From: Saccharothrix coeruleofusca
GTDB taxonomy: Bacteria; Actinomycetota; Actinomycetes; Mycobacteriales; Pseudonocardiaceae
Direction of reading: 5' to 3'
DNA: 64,000 nucleotides
Assembly (NCBI RefSeq): GCF_014648515.1
Contig: NZ_BMRG01000008.1
Span: forward strand, 163,272-227,271
Position 1 is the first letter of the stretch. Each line of letters begins with the position of its first letter. The notes below the pieces were generated by a model that made no database searches, had not been told where the DNA came from, and saw only the letters and a list, made by a program, of their open reading frames with translations. Below, piece after piece: positions 30,007 to 38,838 of the stretch. Made by a program: the position numbers and the translations under genes.

Positions 30007-30870
30007 TCACGCGGGGGAGGGGGACAGCAGCCCGACGATCCGCTCCGCGACCTCCGCGGGCCGCTCCAGCGGCAGCATGTGCCCCGCGTCGGGGACCACC
30101 GCGCACTCCCCGCCGACCGCGCGGGCCAGCGCCCTGGCGTTGGACTCGGGCACCAGCCGGTCCTCGTCGCCCACTATCGCGGCCACCGGCCGCTCCCCGG
30201 CCACGGTCAGCGCGGCCTCCCGGTCGTAGCGGTCGATCGCGGGCCGGAACAGCGCGACGGTCTCCGGCCAGTGCCGCCACACCATCTCCGCGGTCAGCTC
30301 CACGTCCTGCGGTCGCGGCTGGTCGCCGAACAGCCACCAGCGCAGCCCCGCGGTCTTGGCGGGCTCGATCCGCTCCCGCACCGCCCGCACCAGCGGCCCG
30401 AACGCCCGCTCCAGCTCGCGCACCAGCTTGCCCAGCGCCCTGGGCCAGGCCAGCGACGTCTCGGCCAGGTCGGTCGCCGCGGTGGACACGAACAGCACCC
30501 CGGCCACCCGCTGCCGGTACAGCCGGGGGCGGCGCTCGGCCATCGCCATGACCGCCATGCCGCCCATCGCGTGCCCCACCAGCACGACCCGCCCCGAGGG
30601 CACCAGCCGCTCCACCAGCTCGCCAAGGTCGTCGCCGAGCCGCTCGATCGTGGCGGTCTCCCCGGTGGCGGGGGAGGAGTCGCCGTGCCCGCGGTGGTCG
30701 TAGGCGACGACCCCGACGTCGGCGGGCAGCTCGGCCACGACGCGGTGCCAGCTGCGGTGGTCCAGCGCGTAGCCGTGCGCGAGCACCACGGTCACCTCGG
30801 CGTCCGGGGGACCGCCGCGCACCACGTTCAGCTCGGCGCCGTCCTCCAGCCGCACCCGTTCGGTCGCCAT
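30007..30870 (-). CDS. Alpha/beta-hydrolase fold protein lacking the nucleophilic serine
   Basis: Protein of 287 residues with the full alpha/beta-hydrolase layout: oxyanion strand VVLAHGYALDHRSW, VVAYDHRGHGDSS, the nucleophile elbow, a helical cap about 125-205, acid residue in AIVGDEDRLVP and His in VPDAGHMLPLERP. The elbow reads VLVGHAMGGMAVM, so the usual serine of GHSMGG is replaced by Ala101 (codon GCG). The rest of the triad is intact. It may be a binding or non-hydrolytic protein rather than an esterase or peptidase. ATG at 30870 follows a weak purine stretch. It is on the same strand as, and 61 bp downstream of, the M20 peptidase gene. Confidence 0.85.
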   Translation of the reverse strand: MATERVRLEDGAELNVVRGGPPDAEVTVVLAHGYALDHRSWHRVVAELPADVGVVAYDHRGHGDSSPATGETATIERLGDDLGELVERLVPSGRVVLVGHAMGGMAVMAMAERRPRLYRQRVAGVLFVSTAATDLAETSLAWPRALGKLVRELERAFGPLVRAVRERIEPAKTAGLRWWLFGDQPRPQDVELTAEMVWRHWPETVALFRPAIDRYDREAALTVAGERPVAAIVGDEDRLVPESNARALARAVGGECAVVPDAGHMLPLERPAEVAERIVGLLSPSPA

Positions 30871-30931
30871 GCCGCTGCCCCTTCCGGCCGTCGTCGACTC
30901 CGCGATGACCAACGACGGCCGGGGCGATACG

Positions 30932-32263
30932 TCACGAGTTGCGCAGGAACCGCTCCAGCACCCGCACGCCGAACCGCAGCGCGTCGACCGGCACCCGCTC
31001 GTCCACCCCGTGGAACAGGCCGGAGAAGTCCAGGTCGGCGGGCAGCTTCAGCGGCGCGAACCCGAAGTTGCGGATGCCCAGCCGCTGGAAGGACTTGGCG
31101 TCGGTGCCACCGGAGAGCATGTAGGGCAGCACCTTCGCGCCGGGGTCCTCCGCGGAGATCGACGCCACCATCGCGTCCACCAGCGCCCCGTCGAAGGTCG
31201 TCTCCACCGGCGGCAGCCCGATCCACTCGCGCTCCACCTCCGGCCCCAGCAGCTCCGCCAGCTCCCGGTCGAACGCCTCCTCCCGGCCGGGCAGGATGCG
31301 GCAGTCCACGGTCGCCTCGGCCACCGACGGGATCACGTTGGCCTTGTAGCCAGCGGACAGCATCGTCGGGTTGGCCGTGTCGCGCAGCGTCGCGCCGATC
31401 ATCCGCGACAGCGCGCCCAGCTTGCCCACCGCGCCCTCGATGTCGTCCTCGGGGAACTCCAGCCCGGTGATCTCCGAGACCCCGTCCAGGAACTCCCGCA
31501 CCGACGGGGTGAGCACGATCGGGAAGCGGTGCTGGCCCAGCTTGGTCACCGCCGCGGCCAGCTTGGCCACCGCGTTGTCCCGGTGGATCATCGACCCGTG
31601 GCCCGCGGTGCCGCGCACCCGCAGCTTGAGCCACCGGATGCCCTTCTCCGCGGTCTCCACCAGGTAGGCGCGCACGTCGTCCTTGAGCGTGATGGAGAAA
31701 CCGCCGACCTCGCTGATCGCCTCGGTGACGCCCTCGAAAAGCTCCGGCCGGTTCTCCACCAGCCACTTGGCCCCGAACAGCCCGCCCGCTTCCTCGTCGG
31801 CCAGGAACGCGAACACGATGTCGCGCGGCGGCACGATCCCGTCCCGCTTGAACCGGCGGGCCACGGCCAGCGACATGGCGACCATGTCCTTCATGTCGAC
31901 CGCGCCGCGCCCCCACACGTAGCCGTCCTGCACGGCGCCGGAGAACGGGTGCACCGACCACTCGGAGGCGTCCGCGGGCACCACGTCCAGGTGGCCGTGC
32001 ACCAGCAGCGCGCCGCGCGACGGGTCGCCGCCCGCCAGCCGGGCGATGACGTTGCCCCGTCCCTTGGCCCCGGACTCGACGTAGGTGGTCTCGTAGCCCA
32101 CCTCGGCCAGCTTCTCCGCGACCCACTCGGCCGCCGCGCGCTCGCCCACCACGGTCGCCGGGTCCCCGGTGTTGGTGGTGTCGATCCTGATCAGCTCGCT
32201 GGCCAGCGAGACGACCTCGTCCTGCGCCAGGTCCAACCCGTCACCCAAGTTCTCCACCAGCAC
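30932..32263 (-). CDS. M20 family metallopeptidase/deacylase
   Basis: Protein of 443 residues, cytoplasmic (no signal). M20 motifs: LLVHGHLDVVPADASEW (metal His and Asp), WGRGAVDMKDMVAMSLA (bridging Asp), FLADEEAGGLFGAKWL (catalytic and metal Glu pair), ISEVGGFS (metal Glu) and SGGTDAKSFQRLG. The lid dimerisation domain lies about 200-330. It resembles the ArgE/DapE/CPG2-like group that cleaves acyl-amino acids or dipeptides; exact substrate unknown. It may be co-transcribed with the following hydrolase-fold gene. It is divergent from the SLC13-type permease, and a pairing of peptidase and carboxylate transporter is possible but unproven. Confidence 0.9.
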   Translation of the reverse strand: MLVENLGDGLDLAQDEVVSLASELIRIDTTNTGDPATVVGERAAAEWVAEKLAEVGYETTYVESGAKGRGNVIARLAGGDPSRGALLVHGHLDVVPADASEWSVHPFSGAVQDGYVWGRGAVDMKDMVAMSLAVARRFKRDGIVPPRDIVFAFLADEEAGGLFGAKWLVENRPELFEGVTEAISEVGGFSITLKDDVRAYLVETAEKGIRWLKLRVRGTAGHGSMIHRDNAVAKLAAAVTKLGQHRFPIVLTPSVREFLDGVSEITGLEFPEDDIEGAVGKLGALSRMIGATLRDTANPTMLSAGYKANVIPSVAEATVDCRILPGREEAFDRELAELLGPEVEREWIGLPPVETTFDGALVDAMVASISAEDPGAKVLPYMLSGGTDAKSFQRLGIRNFGFAPLKLPADLDFSGLFHGVDERVPVDALRFGVRVLERFLRNS

Positions 32264-32399
32264 TTCCTACCACTGGGTGCGGCCCGCGCGCGGACGAGTC
32301 CCACCGCCCGCCCGACACACCGCGACCGGGGACGAGCAGCTACTTGACCAACGCGGCGAGTAACCAGGACAGTGGCTCAGACCACTCCAGGAGGTGTCG

Positions 32400-33650
32400 T
32401 TGACAGCCCAACTGGTCTCGATCCTGGTCCTCGCGGTGATCTTCCTGCTCGCCACCACCCTGTCGGTCAACATGGGCGCGCTGGCCTTCGCGGGGGCGTT
32501 CCTGGTCGGCACCCTCGCGGGCGGGATGGACGGCGACGCCATCTTCGCGGGCTTCCCCGGCGACATCTTCGTGGTGCTGGTCGGCGTGACCTACCTGTTC
32601 GCGCTGGCCAGGGCCAACGGCACCACCGACTGGCTGGTCACGGCCGCGGTCCGCCTGGTCGGCGGGCGCACCGCGCTCATCCCGTGGGTGATGTTCGCCA
32701 TCACCGCCGTGCTCACCGCCATCGGCGCGGTCAGCCCGGCGGCGGTGGCCATCGTCGCCCCGGTCGCCCTGGGCTTCGCCGCCCGGCACGGCATCAACCC
32801 CCTGCTCATGGGGGCCATGGTGGTGCACGGCGCCCAGGCGGGGGGCTTCTCGCCCATCAGCGTCTACGGCTCGATCGTCAACGGCATCGTCGAGCGCGAC
32901 GGCATCCCCGGCAACCCGCTCGTGCTCTTCCTGGCCAGCCTGGTGGCCAACACCGCCATCGCCGCCGTCCTGCACGCCGTCCTGCACGCCGTCCTGCGCC
33001 GTCGCGGCACCGCGCCGCAGGAGCCGCCCCCCGAGCAGACCGCCACCACCAAGCCGCGCCTGCCGGTCGTGGCCACCCTGACCGGTCTGCTCGCCCTGGT
33101 CGTCAGCACCCTGGTGCTCGACCTGGACGTGGGCCTGACCGCCATCACCCTCGCCGTGCTGCTCAGCATCGCCTGGCCCGCCACCAGCCGCCAGGCCGTC
33201 GCCGAGATCACCTGGCCCACCGTGCTGCTGATCTGCGGCGTCCTGACCTACGTCGGCGTGCTGCGGGAACTGGGCACCATCGACTACGCGGGCAACGCGG
33301 TCAGCGACGTCGGCATCCCCGTCCTCGCCGCGCTGCTGCTGTGCTACATCGGCGCCGTCGTCTCCGCCTTCGCCTCCTCCGTGGGCATCATGGGCGCCCT
33401 GATCCCGCTGGCCGTGCCGTTCCTGGCGCTGGGCACCGTGGGGCCGGTCGGCATGGTCGCGGCACTGGCCGTCTCCGCGACCGTGGTCGACGTCAGCCCG
33501 TTCAGCACCAACGGCGCGCTGGTGCTGGCCAACGCCAAGGACGTCGACCGCGACCGGTTCTTCAAGCAGCTGCTCGCCTACGGCGGCGTGGTCGTCGCGG
33601 TCGCGCCCCTGGTGATCTGGCTGGTCCTCGTCGTGCCCGACTTCGGCTGA
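32400..33650 (+). CDS. SLC13/MatC-type dicarboxylate permease
   Basis: About 416 residues with roughly 11-12 membrane helices. The N-terminal half begins QLVSILVLAVIFLLATTLSV and FAGAFLVGTLAGG as in MatC N-terminal domain proteins. Two re-entrant-type motifs are symmetric: IGAVSPAAVAIVAPVALGF in the first half and FASSVGIMGALIPLAVPFL in the second. It probably imports malonate, succinate or another dicarboxylate with Na+ or H+. TTG at 32400 is preferred because AGGAGG lies 5 bases upstream; GTG at 32394 would overlap that site. A 12-bp triplication (HAVLHAVL region, about 32966-33001) lies in the cytoplasmic loop. Confidence 0.85.
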   Translation: MTAQLVSILVLAVIFLLATTLSVNMGALAFAGAFLVGTLAGGMDGDAIFAGFPGDIFVVLVGVTYLFALARANGTTDWLVTAAVRLVGGRTALIPWVMFAITAVLTAIGAVSPAAVAIVAPVALGFAARHGINPLLMGAMVVHGAQAGGFSPISVYGSIVNGIVERDGIPGNPLVLFLASLVANTAIAAVLHAVLHAVLRRRGTAPQEPPPEQTATTKPRLPVVATLTGLLALVVSTLVLDLDVGLTAITLAVLLSIAWPATSRQAVAEITWPTVLLICGVLTYVGVLRELGTIDYAGNAVSDVGIPVLAALLLCYIGAVVSAFASSVGIMGALIPLAVPFLALGTVGPVGMVAALAVSATVVDVSPFSTNGALVLANAKDVDRDRFFKQLLAYGGVVVAVAPLVIWLVLVVPDFG

Positions 33651-33662
33651 GCCGTCCCGTCC

Positions 33663-34389
33663 TCAGAACGGCCACGTGGCGTCCCGCCCGGCCTCCAGCA
33701 GCGGGATCATCCGGAACGCCTGGTCGCCCAGGCCGCCGAAGGTGTGCCGGTTGCCGCCGCCCGACGCCGAGTGGCCTCGCCGGTACCCGGCGAGGTTCCA
33801 CGTGTAGAGCGGCACGCTCGCGGGCAACGCACGGCCGACGTCGCCGTAGCCCGCCTGCTCGTCGGTGAGGATCACGACCCGGTCGTGGCCGTCGAAGTGG
33901 CGTCGCACGGCGGCCTCGGTGCGCGTGCCGCTGCCGATGAAGTAACCCCCTCCTTCCAGCGCCGCACCGCGCGCAGCAGCGACTCGCCCTTCGCCACGTC
34001 GAACGGCCTGGTGCTGTCCGAGAAGGACACCACCTCGCCGTGCTCGCAGCGCAGGCCCAGCGCGATGCCGAACACCGCGGCCGCGTCCCACCGCATCAGG
34101 CTGCCGTCCCTGGAGAAACGCGAGTCCATGGAGCCCGAGGTGTCGACCAGGATCAGCGTCCGCCCGCCGAGCGCGGGCACGTTGGGCAGCGAGTGGTCGA
34201 TCGCCCGCTCCAGCGCCCACGCCCACCGCAACGACGGCACCGCCCGGTGCGCGGACAGGAACCGCATCGGCAGCTGTCGCGACCGCTGGACCCGCGCCGG
34301 ATCGGCCAGCCGCGCCGCGACCTCGGCCGCCACCGCGTCCGAGACCCCGGCCTGGTCGAAGTTGCGCAGGTTGCGCAGCAGCGCCATGT
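33663..34389 (-). pseudogene. TROVE/vWA (Ro60-like) protein, truncated by an IS and frameshifted
   Basis: Only the C-terminal half remains. From the IS junction the frame reads MALLRNLRNFDQAGVSDAVA, PMRFLSAHRAVPSLRWAWAL, then the vWA metal site RTLILVDTSGSMDSRFS and VVSFSDSTRPFDVAKGE. A one-base slip in the G run at 33945-33950 (RWKEG/GYFIGSGTRTE) moves the rest to another frame: DRVVILTDEQAGYGDVGRAL, then GGLGDQAFRMIPLLEAGRDA. Ro60-like proteins bind Y RNA and misfolded RNA. The N-terminal TROVE ring is absent on both sides of the IS, so the gene is dead. Confidence 0.85.
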
Positions 34390-35566
34390 TGTGCCGCTCG
34401 AAAAGTCATCGTCGCTGGTGGAGCGGGGTGTCACCGTGTTGAGATCATGTCTGGGTGATCGTGTCCCTGCTGTACAAGGTGACCCGGAGGTTGCTGTCCG
34501 TTCCGGCGGTCCTGCTGCGCGGCGAGGCGGCGAAGGAAGCCGAGCTGCTTGTGCTGCGGCACGAGAACGCGGTACTCCATCGGCAAGTCGCGGGCCCGGT
34601 CCGCTACGAGCCCGCGGATCGGTTCTGGTTCGCTGCCCTCTTCGGGCTGGTGGATCGTCGACGTTGGTCAGAGGTCTTTCCAGTCACGCCGGGCACCCTG
34701 CTCGCCTGGCACCGCAGATTTGTGGCTCGTTGGTGGGACTACTCCGCGCGTCGACGTACCGGACGTCCACCGACACGAGTCGCGACCAAGTCGCTCGCGC
34801 TGCGGCTCGCCAAGGAGACCCCCCGATGGGGTCACCGGCGAATCCAGGGCGAACTGGCCCGCCTCGGCCATCACATCGCACCCTCGACCGTCTGGCGGAT
34901 CCTGCATGACGCGGGCATCGACCCGGCACCACGCCGCTGCGGCCCGACCTGGCGGGAGTTCCTCACCGCCCAGGCCGACAGCATCATCGCGGCGGACTTC
35001 CTCCACCTCGACACCGTGCTCGGTCGAAGGCTCTACGCGCTGGTGTTCCTCGAACACGGCACCAGACGCCTGCACATCACCGGCGTCACCGCCCACCCGA
35101 CACAGGCATGGACCGCGCAGCAAGCCAGGAACCTCGCCGCAGACCTCGACACGCGCATGGAATCTCTGCGCTTCCTACTACGCGACCGCGACGGCAAGTA
35201 CGGCCAGACCTTCGAGACCGTCTTCCACGCTGACGATCTCCACGTGATCAAGAGCGCACCGCAGGCGCCCCGGATGAACGCCTACTGCGAACGGGTCATC
35301 GGCACCATCAGACGCGAACTCCTCGACCACATCCTGATCACCGGCGAGAGCCACGCACGGCATGCCCTCAAGACCTACGAAGACCACTACAACCGATACC
35401 GACCCCACCAGGCCCGCGACCAACTACCACCCGAGACCCAGGAGCAACCTCCGCCAGTCCACGACCTCGACACCTACAGACTGCTTCGCACCCGCATCCT
35501 CGGCGGACTCATTAACGAATACAGACAAGCCGCCTGACCAGCAGCGATGACTTCTCGAGCGGCGCA
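34390..35566 (+). mobile_element. Single-ORF DDE insertion sequence, copy 1
   Basis: About 1.18 kb. The left end starts TGTGCCGCTCGAAAAGTCAT; the right end is the inverted form with a few changes (reverse complement TGCGCCGCTCGAGAAGTCAT). It contains one transposase gene and has removed the N-terminal part of the TROVE gene on its left. Flanking target duplications are not evident, which suggests deletion beside the element. Confidence 0.8.
34455..35537 (+). CDS. Transposase with integrase core (IS3/IS481-like), copy 1
   Basis: Protein of 360 residues. An N-terminal helix-turn-helix region (ETPRWGHRRIQGELARLGHH and TVWRILHDAGIDPAP) is followed by an rve-type DDE catalytic core: first Asp in IIAADFLHLDTVLG, second in FLLRDRDGKYGQTFE, Glu in APRMNAYCERVIGTIRREL. 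The C-terminal HYNRYRPHQARDQLPPE is the usual end signature. The frame is complete, from GTG 34455 to TGA 35537. A second copy lies at 46078 and an end fragment at 38757. Confidence 0.88.
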   Translation: MIVSLLYKVTRRLLSVPAVLLRGEAAKEAELLVLRHENAVLHRQVAGPVRYEPADRFWFAALFGLVDRRRWSEVFPVTPGTLLAWHRRFVARWWDYSARRRTGRPPTRVATKSLALRLAKETPRWGHRRIQGELARLGHHIAPSTVWRILHDAGIDPAPRRCGPTWREFLTAQADSIIAADFLHLDTVLGRRLYALVFLEHGTRRLHITGVTAHPTQAWTAQQARNLAADLDTRMESLRFLLRDRDGKYGQTFETVFHADDLHVIKSAPQAPRMNAYCERVIGTIRRELLDHILITGESHARHALKTYEDHYNRYRPHQARDQLPPETQEQPPPVHDLDTYRLLRTRILGGLINEYRQAA

Positions 35567-35633
35567 CGGTCGAGTTGCCCCGTCCGATCCTGCGGGCCGC
35601 ATAAACACAAAACAACGGGTCCGATCTGATAAA

Positions 35634-37015
35634 GGGTCTGTCAAACTAGCGGTGTAACTCGAGTTGAAGAGGGTTACTTGCGTCCGGCGGCCAGGCGGCC
35701 GTCGAAGGCGATCTCGAAGGCGTTCAACGCCGGCTTCCACCACATCATCCAGCGTTTGCGGCCGGTGCCGGTCGGGTCCAGGCTCATCACCGCCAGGTAG
35801 ACGCACTTGAGCGCGGCCTGCTCGTTGGGGAAGTGGCCCCGTGCCTTGACCGCGCGGCGGATGCGGGCGTTGACGCTCTCGATCGCGTTGGTCGAGCAGA
35901 TCACCCGCCGGATCTCCACGTCGAAGGCCAGGAACGGCACGAACTCGGCCCAGGCGTTGTCCCACAGCCGCACGATCGCCGGGTAGCGGGCGCCCCAGGC
36001 ATCGGCGAACTCGGCGAACCGCTCCTTCGCCGCCGCTTCGGTCGGGGCGGTGTAGACGGGCTTGAGCGCCTTGGCGATGGCGTCCCAGTGCTGCCTGCCC
36101 GCGTAGCGGAAACTGTTGCGCAGCAAGTGGACGATGCAGGTCTGCACGACGGTGCGCGGCCAGACCGTGGTGACGGCGTCGGGCAGCCCGGTCAGCCCGT
36201 CGCAGACCACCATCAGCACGTCGCCACGCCGCGATTGCGCAGCTCGGTGAGCACGTGCAGCCAGTACTTCGCGCCTTCGCCGCCGTCCCCGGCCCAGATT
36301 CCGAGGATGTCTCGATGGCCCTCGCAGGTCACGGCCATCGCCATGTATATCGGCCGGTTGGCCACCTGGCCGTCGCGGATCTTGACGTGGATGGCGTCGA
36401 TGAACACCACCGGATAGACCGGGTCCAGGGGCCGGTTCTGCCACTCGACCATGCCCTCCACGACCTTGTCGGGGAAGAGTGGAGATCGTCTGGCGCGACA
36501 CCTCGGCGCCGTAGACCTCGGCCAGGTGCGCGGAGATCTCCCCGGTGGTCAATCCCTTGGCGAACAGCGAGATGACCATCTCGTCGACACCGGTGAGGCG
36601 CTTCTGCCGCTTGGCCACGATCCGCGGTTCGAACTCGGCGTTGCGGTCGCGCGGCACGTCGATCTCCACCGGCCCGATGTCGGTGAGGACCGTCTTGGAG
36701 CGGGTGCCGTTGCGCGAGTTGCCGGTACCCCGCCCGGCAGGGTCGTGCTTGTCGTAGCCCAGGTGGTCGGTGATCTCGCCTTCCAGGGCCGACTCCAGCA
36801 GCCGCTTGGTCAGCTGCTGCAGCACCCCGCCCTCACCGGTGAGCTTCAGGCCACCGGCGCGGACCCGGCTGACCAACTGGTCAACCAACTGCTCGTCCAG
36901 GCCCTCCAGGGCGGTTTCGGGCTTGGCGTCCTCGGCGTTCTCCACGCCGGACATCATCTCGGTCATCAGGTGCGCATCCTTGATCAGGAGTTACACCGCG
37001 CGTTTTACAATCCCC
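35634..37015 (-). mobile_element. IS256-family insertion sequence, inactivated
   Basis: About 1.38 kb bounded by imperfect inverted ends. The left begins GGGTCTGTCAAACTAGCGGT; the right, reverse-complemented, begins GGGGATTGTAAAACGCGCGG. Both continue into GTGTAACTC. No clear 8-bp target duplication is seen. The 67 bp between the copy 1 DDE element and this one (35567-35633) hold no gene. Confidence 0.75.
35674..36966 (-). pseudogene. IS256-family (mutator-type) transposase with two compensating frameshifts
   Basis: N-terminal part: MTEMMSGVENAEDAKPETAL, LTDIGPVEIDVPRDRNAEFE and ISLFAKGLTTGEISAHLAEV. The frame then shifts near 36475 (an extra C in a CCCC run) to VEGMVEWQNRPLDPVYPVVF and IDAIHVKIRDGQVANRPIYM, which holds the first catalytic Asp. 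It shifts back near 36225 to DVLMVVCDGLTGLPDAVTTV and ends CSTNAIESVNARIRRAVKAR (catalytic Glu) and [13 protein letters not shown]. The total length matches intact IS256 transposases, so only the two single-base changes break it. Confidence 0.88.
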
Positions 37016-37078
37016 ATGAGATACCGAAGCGGGCACGAGTGGCCTCATAGGTGATGTCGATGGCGTCCCGCTCCGCAA

Positions 37079-37420
37079 TCACAGCTCCCTCAACCGCGTA
37101 CCCACCTTAAGCAGGTAGACCGTAGTGATCACGGGTGCGAGGACTCCGTCGAGGGTCAGCGGAGCGACCGCGCGCAGGGAAGTGCCTCCGGCCAGGTCGA
37201 CGACAGTCCGAAGTCGACTGGCCTCGACGCCGATTCGCCGTTTCGGCATGGACTGAGCGGCATCCTTTGCGTAGCAAGACCTCTGCTGCAGGAGTGCTTG
37301 GATGAGATCGAGGGCTTGACGAACGCGGCGGGGCGGTCGCGCGCTCGGGCTGTTCTCCTCCACTCGTGTGGCCAAGGCCGCCACGAACGCGTCGAGGGAC
37401 AAGCTCAACCATCCGATCAC
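37079..37420 (-). CDS. Hypothetical protein beside the IS256 element
   Basis: A 113-residue frame (MIGWLSLSLDAFVAALATRV, then RVRQALDLIQALLQQRSCYA and ISLRAVAPLTLDGVLAPVIT-like text) with mixed hydrophobic and basic residues. A second coding-like stretch in another frame, 37016-37078 (EGAVIAERDAIDITYEATRA, then RFGIS), directly follows on the same strand and is cut by the end of the IS256 element. The region may be one or two broken genes of a mobile element. Not recognised. Confidence 0.3.
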   Translation of the reverse strand: MIGWLSLSLDAFVAALATRVEENSPSARPPRRVRQALDLIQALLQQRSCYAKDAAQSMPKRRIGVEASRLRTVVDLAGGTSLRAVAPLTLDGVLAPVITTVYLLKVGTRLREL

Positions 37421-37708
37421 GTGCAGCTCATGCTCGACTTGACGGTTTGCTGGTCAAGAAGTTCTCCGAGGACAAGCGCACGTGCCTGTTCAGCATGCTG
37501 TCGCTGTAGCGAGGGCGTGGACGCGTCCGGCCCTGTCCCTCCAGCTCGTGATCATGGACAGGATCACGCTCCGCAGGCCGGACGACCCGCTGGCATTCGC
37601 GCGCCGGGAAGCCGCCGACTCCGGGGGAGGCAATGGCTTCCCCCGGCCCGTTGCGGCGGCTTCCTGCGCGCCTACTCCCTCCGCTCTGAACGACCTTCAG
37701 GGCCGCGC

Positions 37709-38305
37709 TCAAGCGTCTGGATGCGGCTCGCACCCTTTGATTCGTTCGATGAGCTCGTCGCGGTACTCCCGCGCCGCCTGGAACTCCGGTTCGTCGCCGG
37801 TCGCCCGCTTCAGCGCGCCTTCCAGGATCTTCAGCCCCTGGCGTTCGTCGCCGCGCGCATCCGCCTGCCGGGCGGCGTTCTCCATGGCTTTGGCGAGCCT
37901 GGTCCGCGCCTCGGGTTCCTCGGTGGCCTTGTTGATCCGGATCCAGTTGCCGCCGGGATCGACGACGGTGAACCCGGTGTACCGGTCGTTGCGCAGCCGC
38001 GGCCGGGTCATGCGCGGGATGCCGGAGAGGAGCAGTTTGCCGTGCACGGCCCGCATCCCCGCCGCGAAGCTCTCGAACAGCTCGCTGGTGTCGGCCACGA
38101 TGACCAGGCACGTGCTGTACGACTGCGCCGGGTCGTAGCCGTCCATCCCGAAGAAGTGCAGGTTGATGTCTTCCCGCCGCACGGCGACGTGCGGGTTCGG
38201 CCGCGTCTGCCGGTAGGTGATCTCGAAGCCGAGCATTTGGTAGAACGACGCGATCTCGTCGATGGAGGGACAGGGCAGGAGCGGAATGGTCAGTTCGTTC
38301 GCCAC
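37709..38305 (-). CDS. VOC family (glyoxalase/bleomycin-resistance fold) protein
   Basis: Protein of 198 residues. N-terminal vicinal-oxygen-chelate fold about 1-128: MANELTIPLLPCPSIDEIAS, FYQMLGFEITYRQTRPNPHV, NLHFFGMDGYDPAQSY and TVVDPGGNWIRINK. A C-terminal helical extension about 130-198 (ARTRLAKAMENAARQADARG and PEFQAAREYRDELIERIKG) resembles a TPR-like tail. The VOC half looks like bleomycin-type binding or resistance proteins, which sequester the drug as dimers, but this is only family-level. The 288 bp downstream (37421-37708) contain no supported gene. Compared with its IS neighbours it appears intact. Confidence 0.8.
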   Translation of the reverse strand: MANELTIPLLPCPSIDEIASFYQMLGFEITYRQTRPNPHVAVRREDINLHFFGMDGYDPAQSYSTCLVIVADTSELFESFAAGMRAVHGKLLLSGIPRMTRPRLRNDRYTGFTVVDPGGNWIRINKATEEPEARTRLAKAMENAARQADARGDERQGLKILEGALKRATGDEPEFQAAREYRDELIERIKGCEPHPDA

Positions 38306-38756
38306 CGCCCGAAGCTAAGCCCGGACCTGCCGGAACGACACCGAGCTATTTGCTCGTGCGAACACTACGGGGGCTCCGCTGCCAAGGCTGCGCGACAGGC
38401 GCGCGCGATGCAGATGCATTGCGACTGGCGCGCCCGTGGCGAGACGCCCACTCGTCCCGCCACGTCACCGCTGATCACGCCGAAGATCGAATACCCACCT
38501 CGAGATCGCGGCCGAGTGGCGCCGACTCCTGGCGAATCGGTCGGAGGCGTTCCGGATGTGCTGGGGGGGTGATTCCACAGGTCTGCCCATCCGGTCACGT
38601 CCGCTGGCAGTCGACTGGGCGACCGCACCTGCGTCTTGCGCTGGAAAATCGAACATGACCGCTCACTGGCCCCGCCGCTAGCCGTATACCGATACATCAC
38701 CCCCAGTGACCTGCGGTGATCTACATGGCACCCGCCTGCTCGGCGGCCCCGCGACG
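38306..38756. other. Gap without a supported gene
   Basis: About 450 bp between the VOC gene and an IS end fragment. Frames here are short or lack family similarity; no operator or RNA gene is recognisable. Confidence 0.4.
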
Positions 38757-38807
38757 AGCACAGACAAGCCGCCCTGACCAGCAGCGATGACTTTTCGAGC
38801 GGCACAG
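38757..38807 (+). mobile_element. Right-end remnant of the same DDE element (third footprint)
   Basis: CACAGACAAGCCGCCCTGAC, then CAGCAGCGATGACTTTTCGA and GCGGCACA, match the last ~50 bp of the complete copies at 34390 and 46011, including the final codons of the transposase (EYRQAA). Everything upstream of this is missing. It lies 31 bp beyond the stop codon of the first glycerol kinase. Confidence 0.8.
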
Positions 38808-38838
38808 GCATCGCCGCCTGGGTGCGCAAGCAGCGGTC

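Noticed and set aside
32966-33001. Triplicated 12-bp unit (GCCGTCCTGCAC type)
   Set aside because: It lies inside the permease gene and keeps the frame; an ordinary in-gene slippage repeat, not a regulatory or CRISPR repeat.
37482-38138. Plus-strand frame opposite the VOC gene
   Set aside because: Antisense artefact; the minus-strand VOC motifs are clear.
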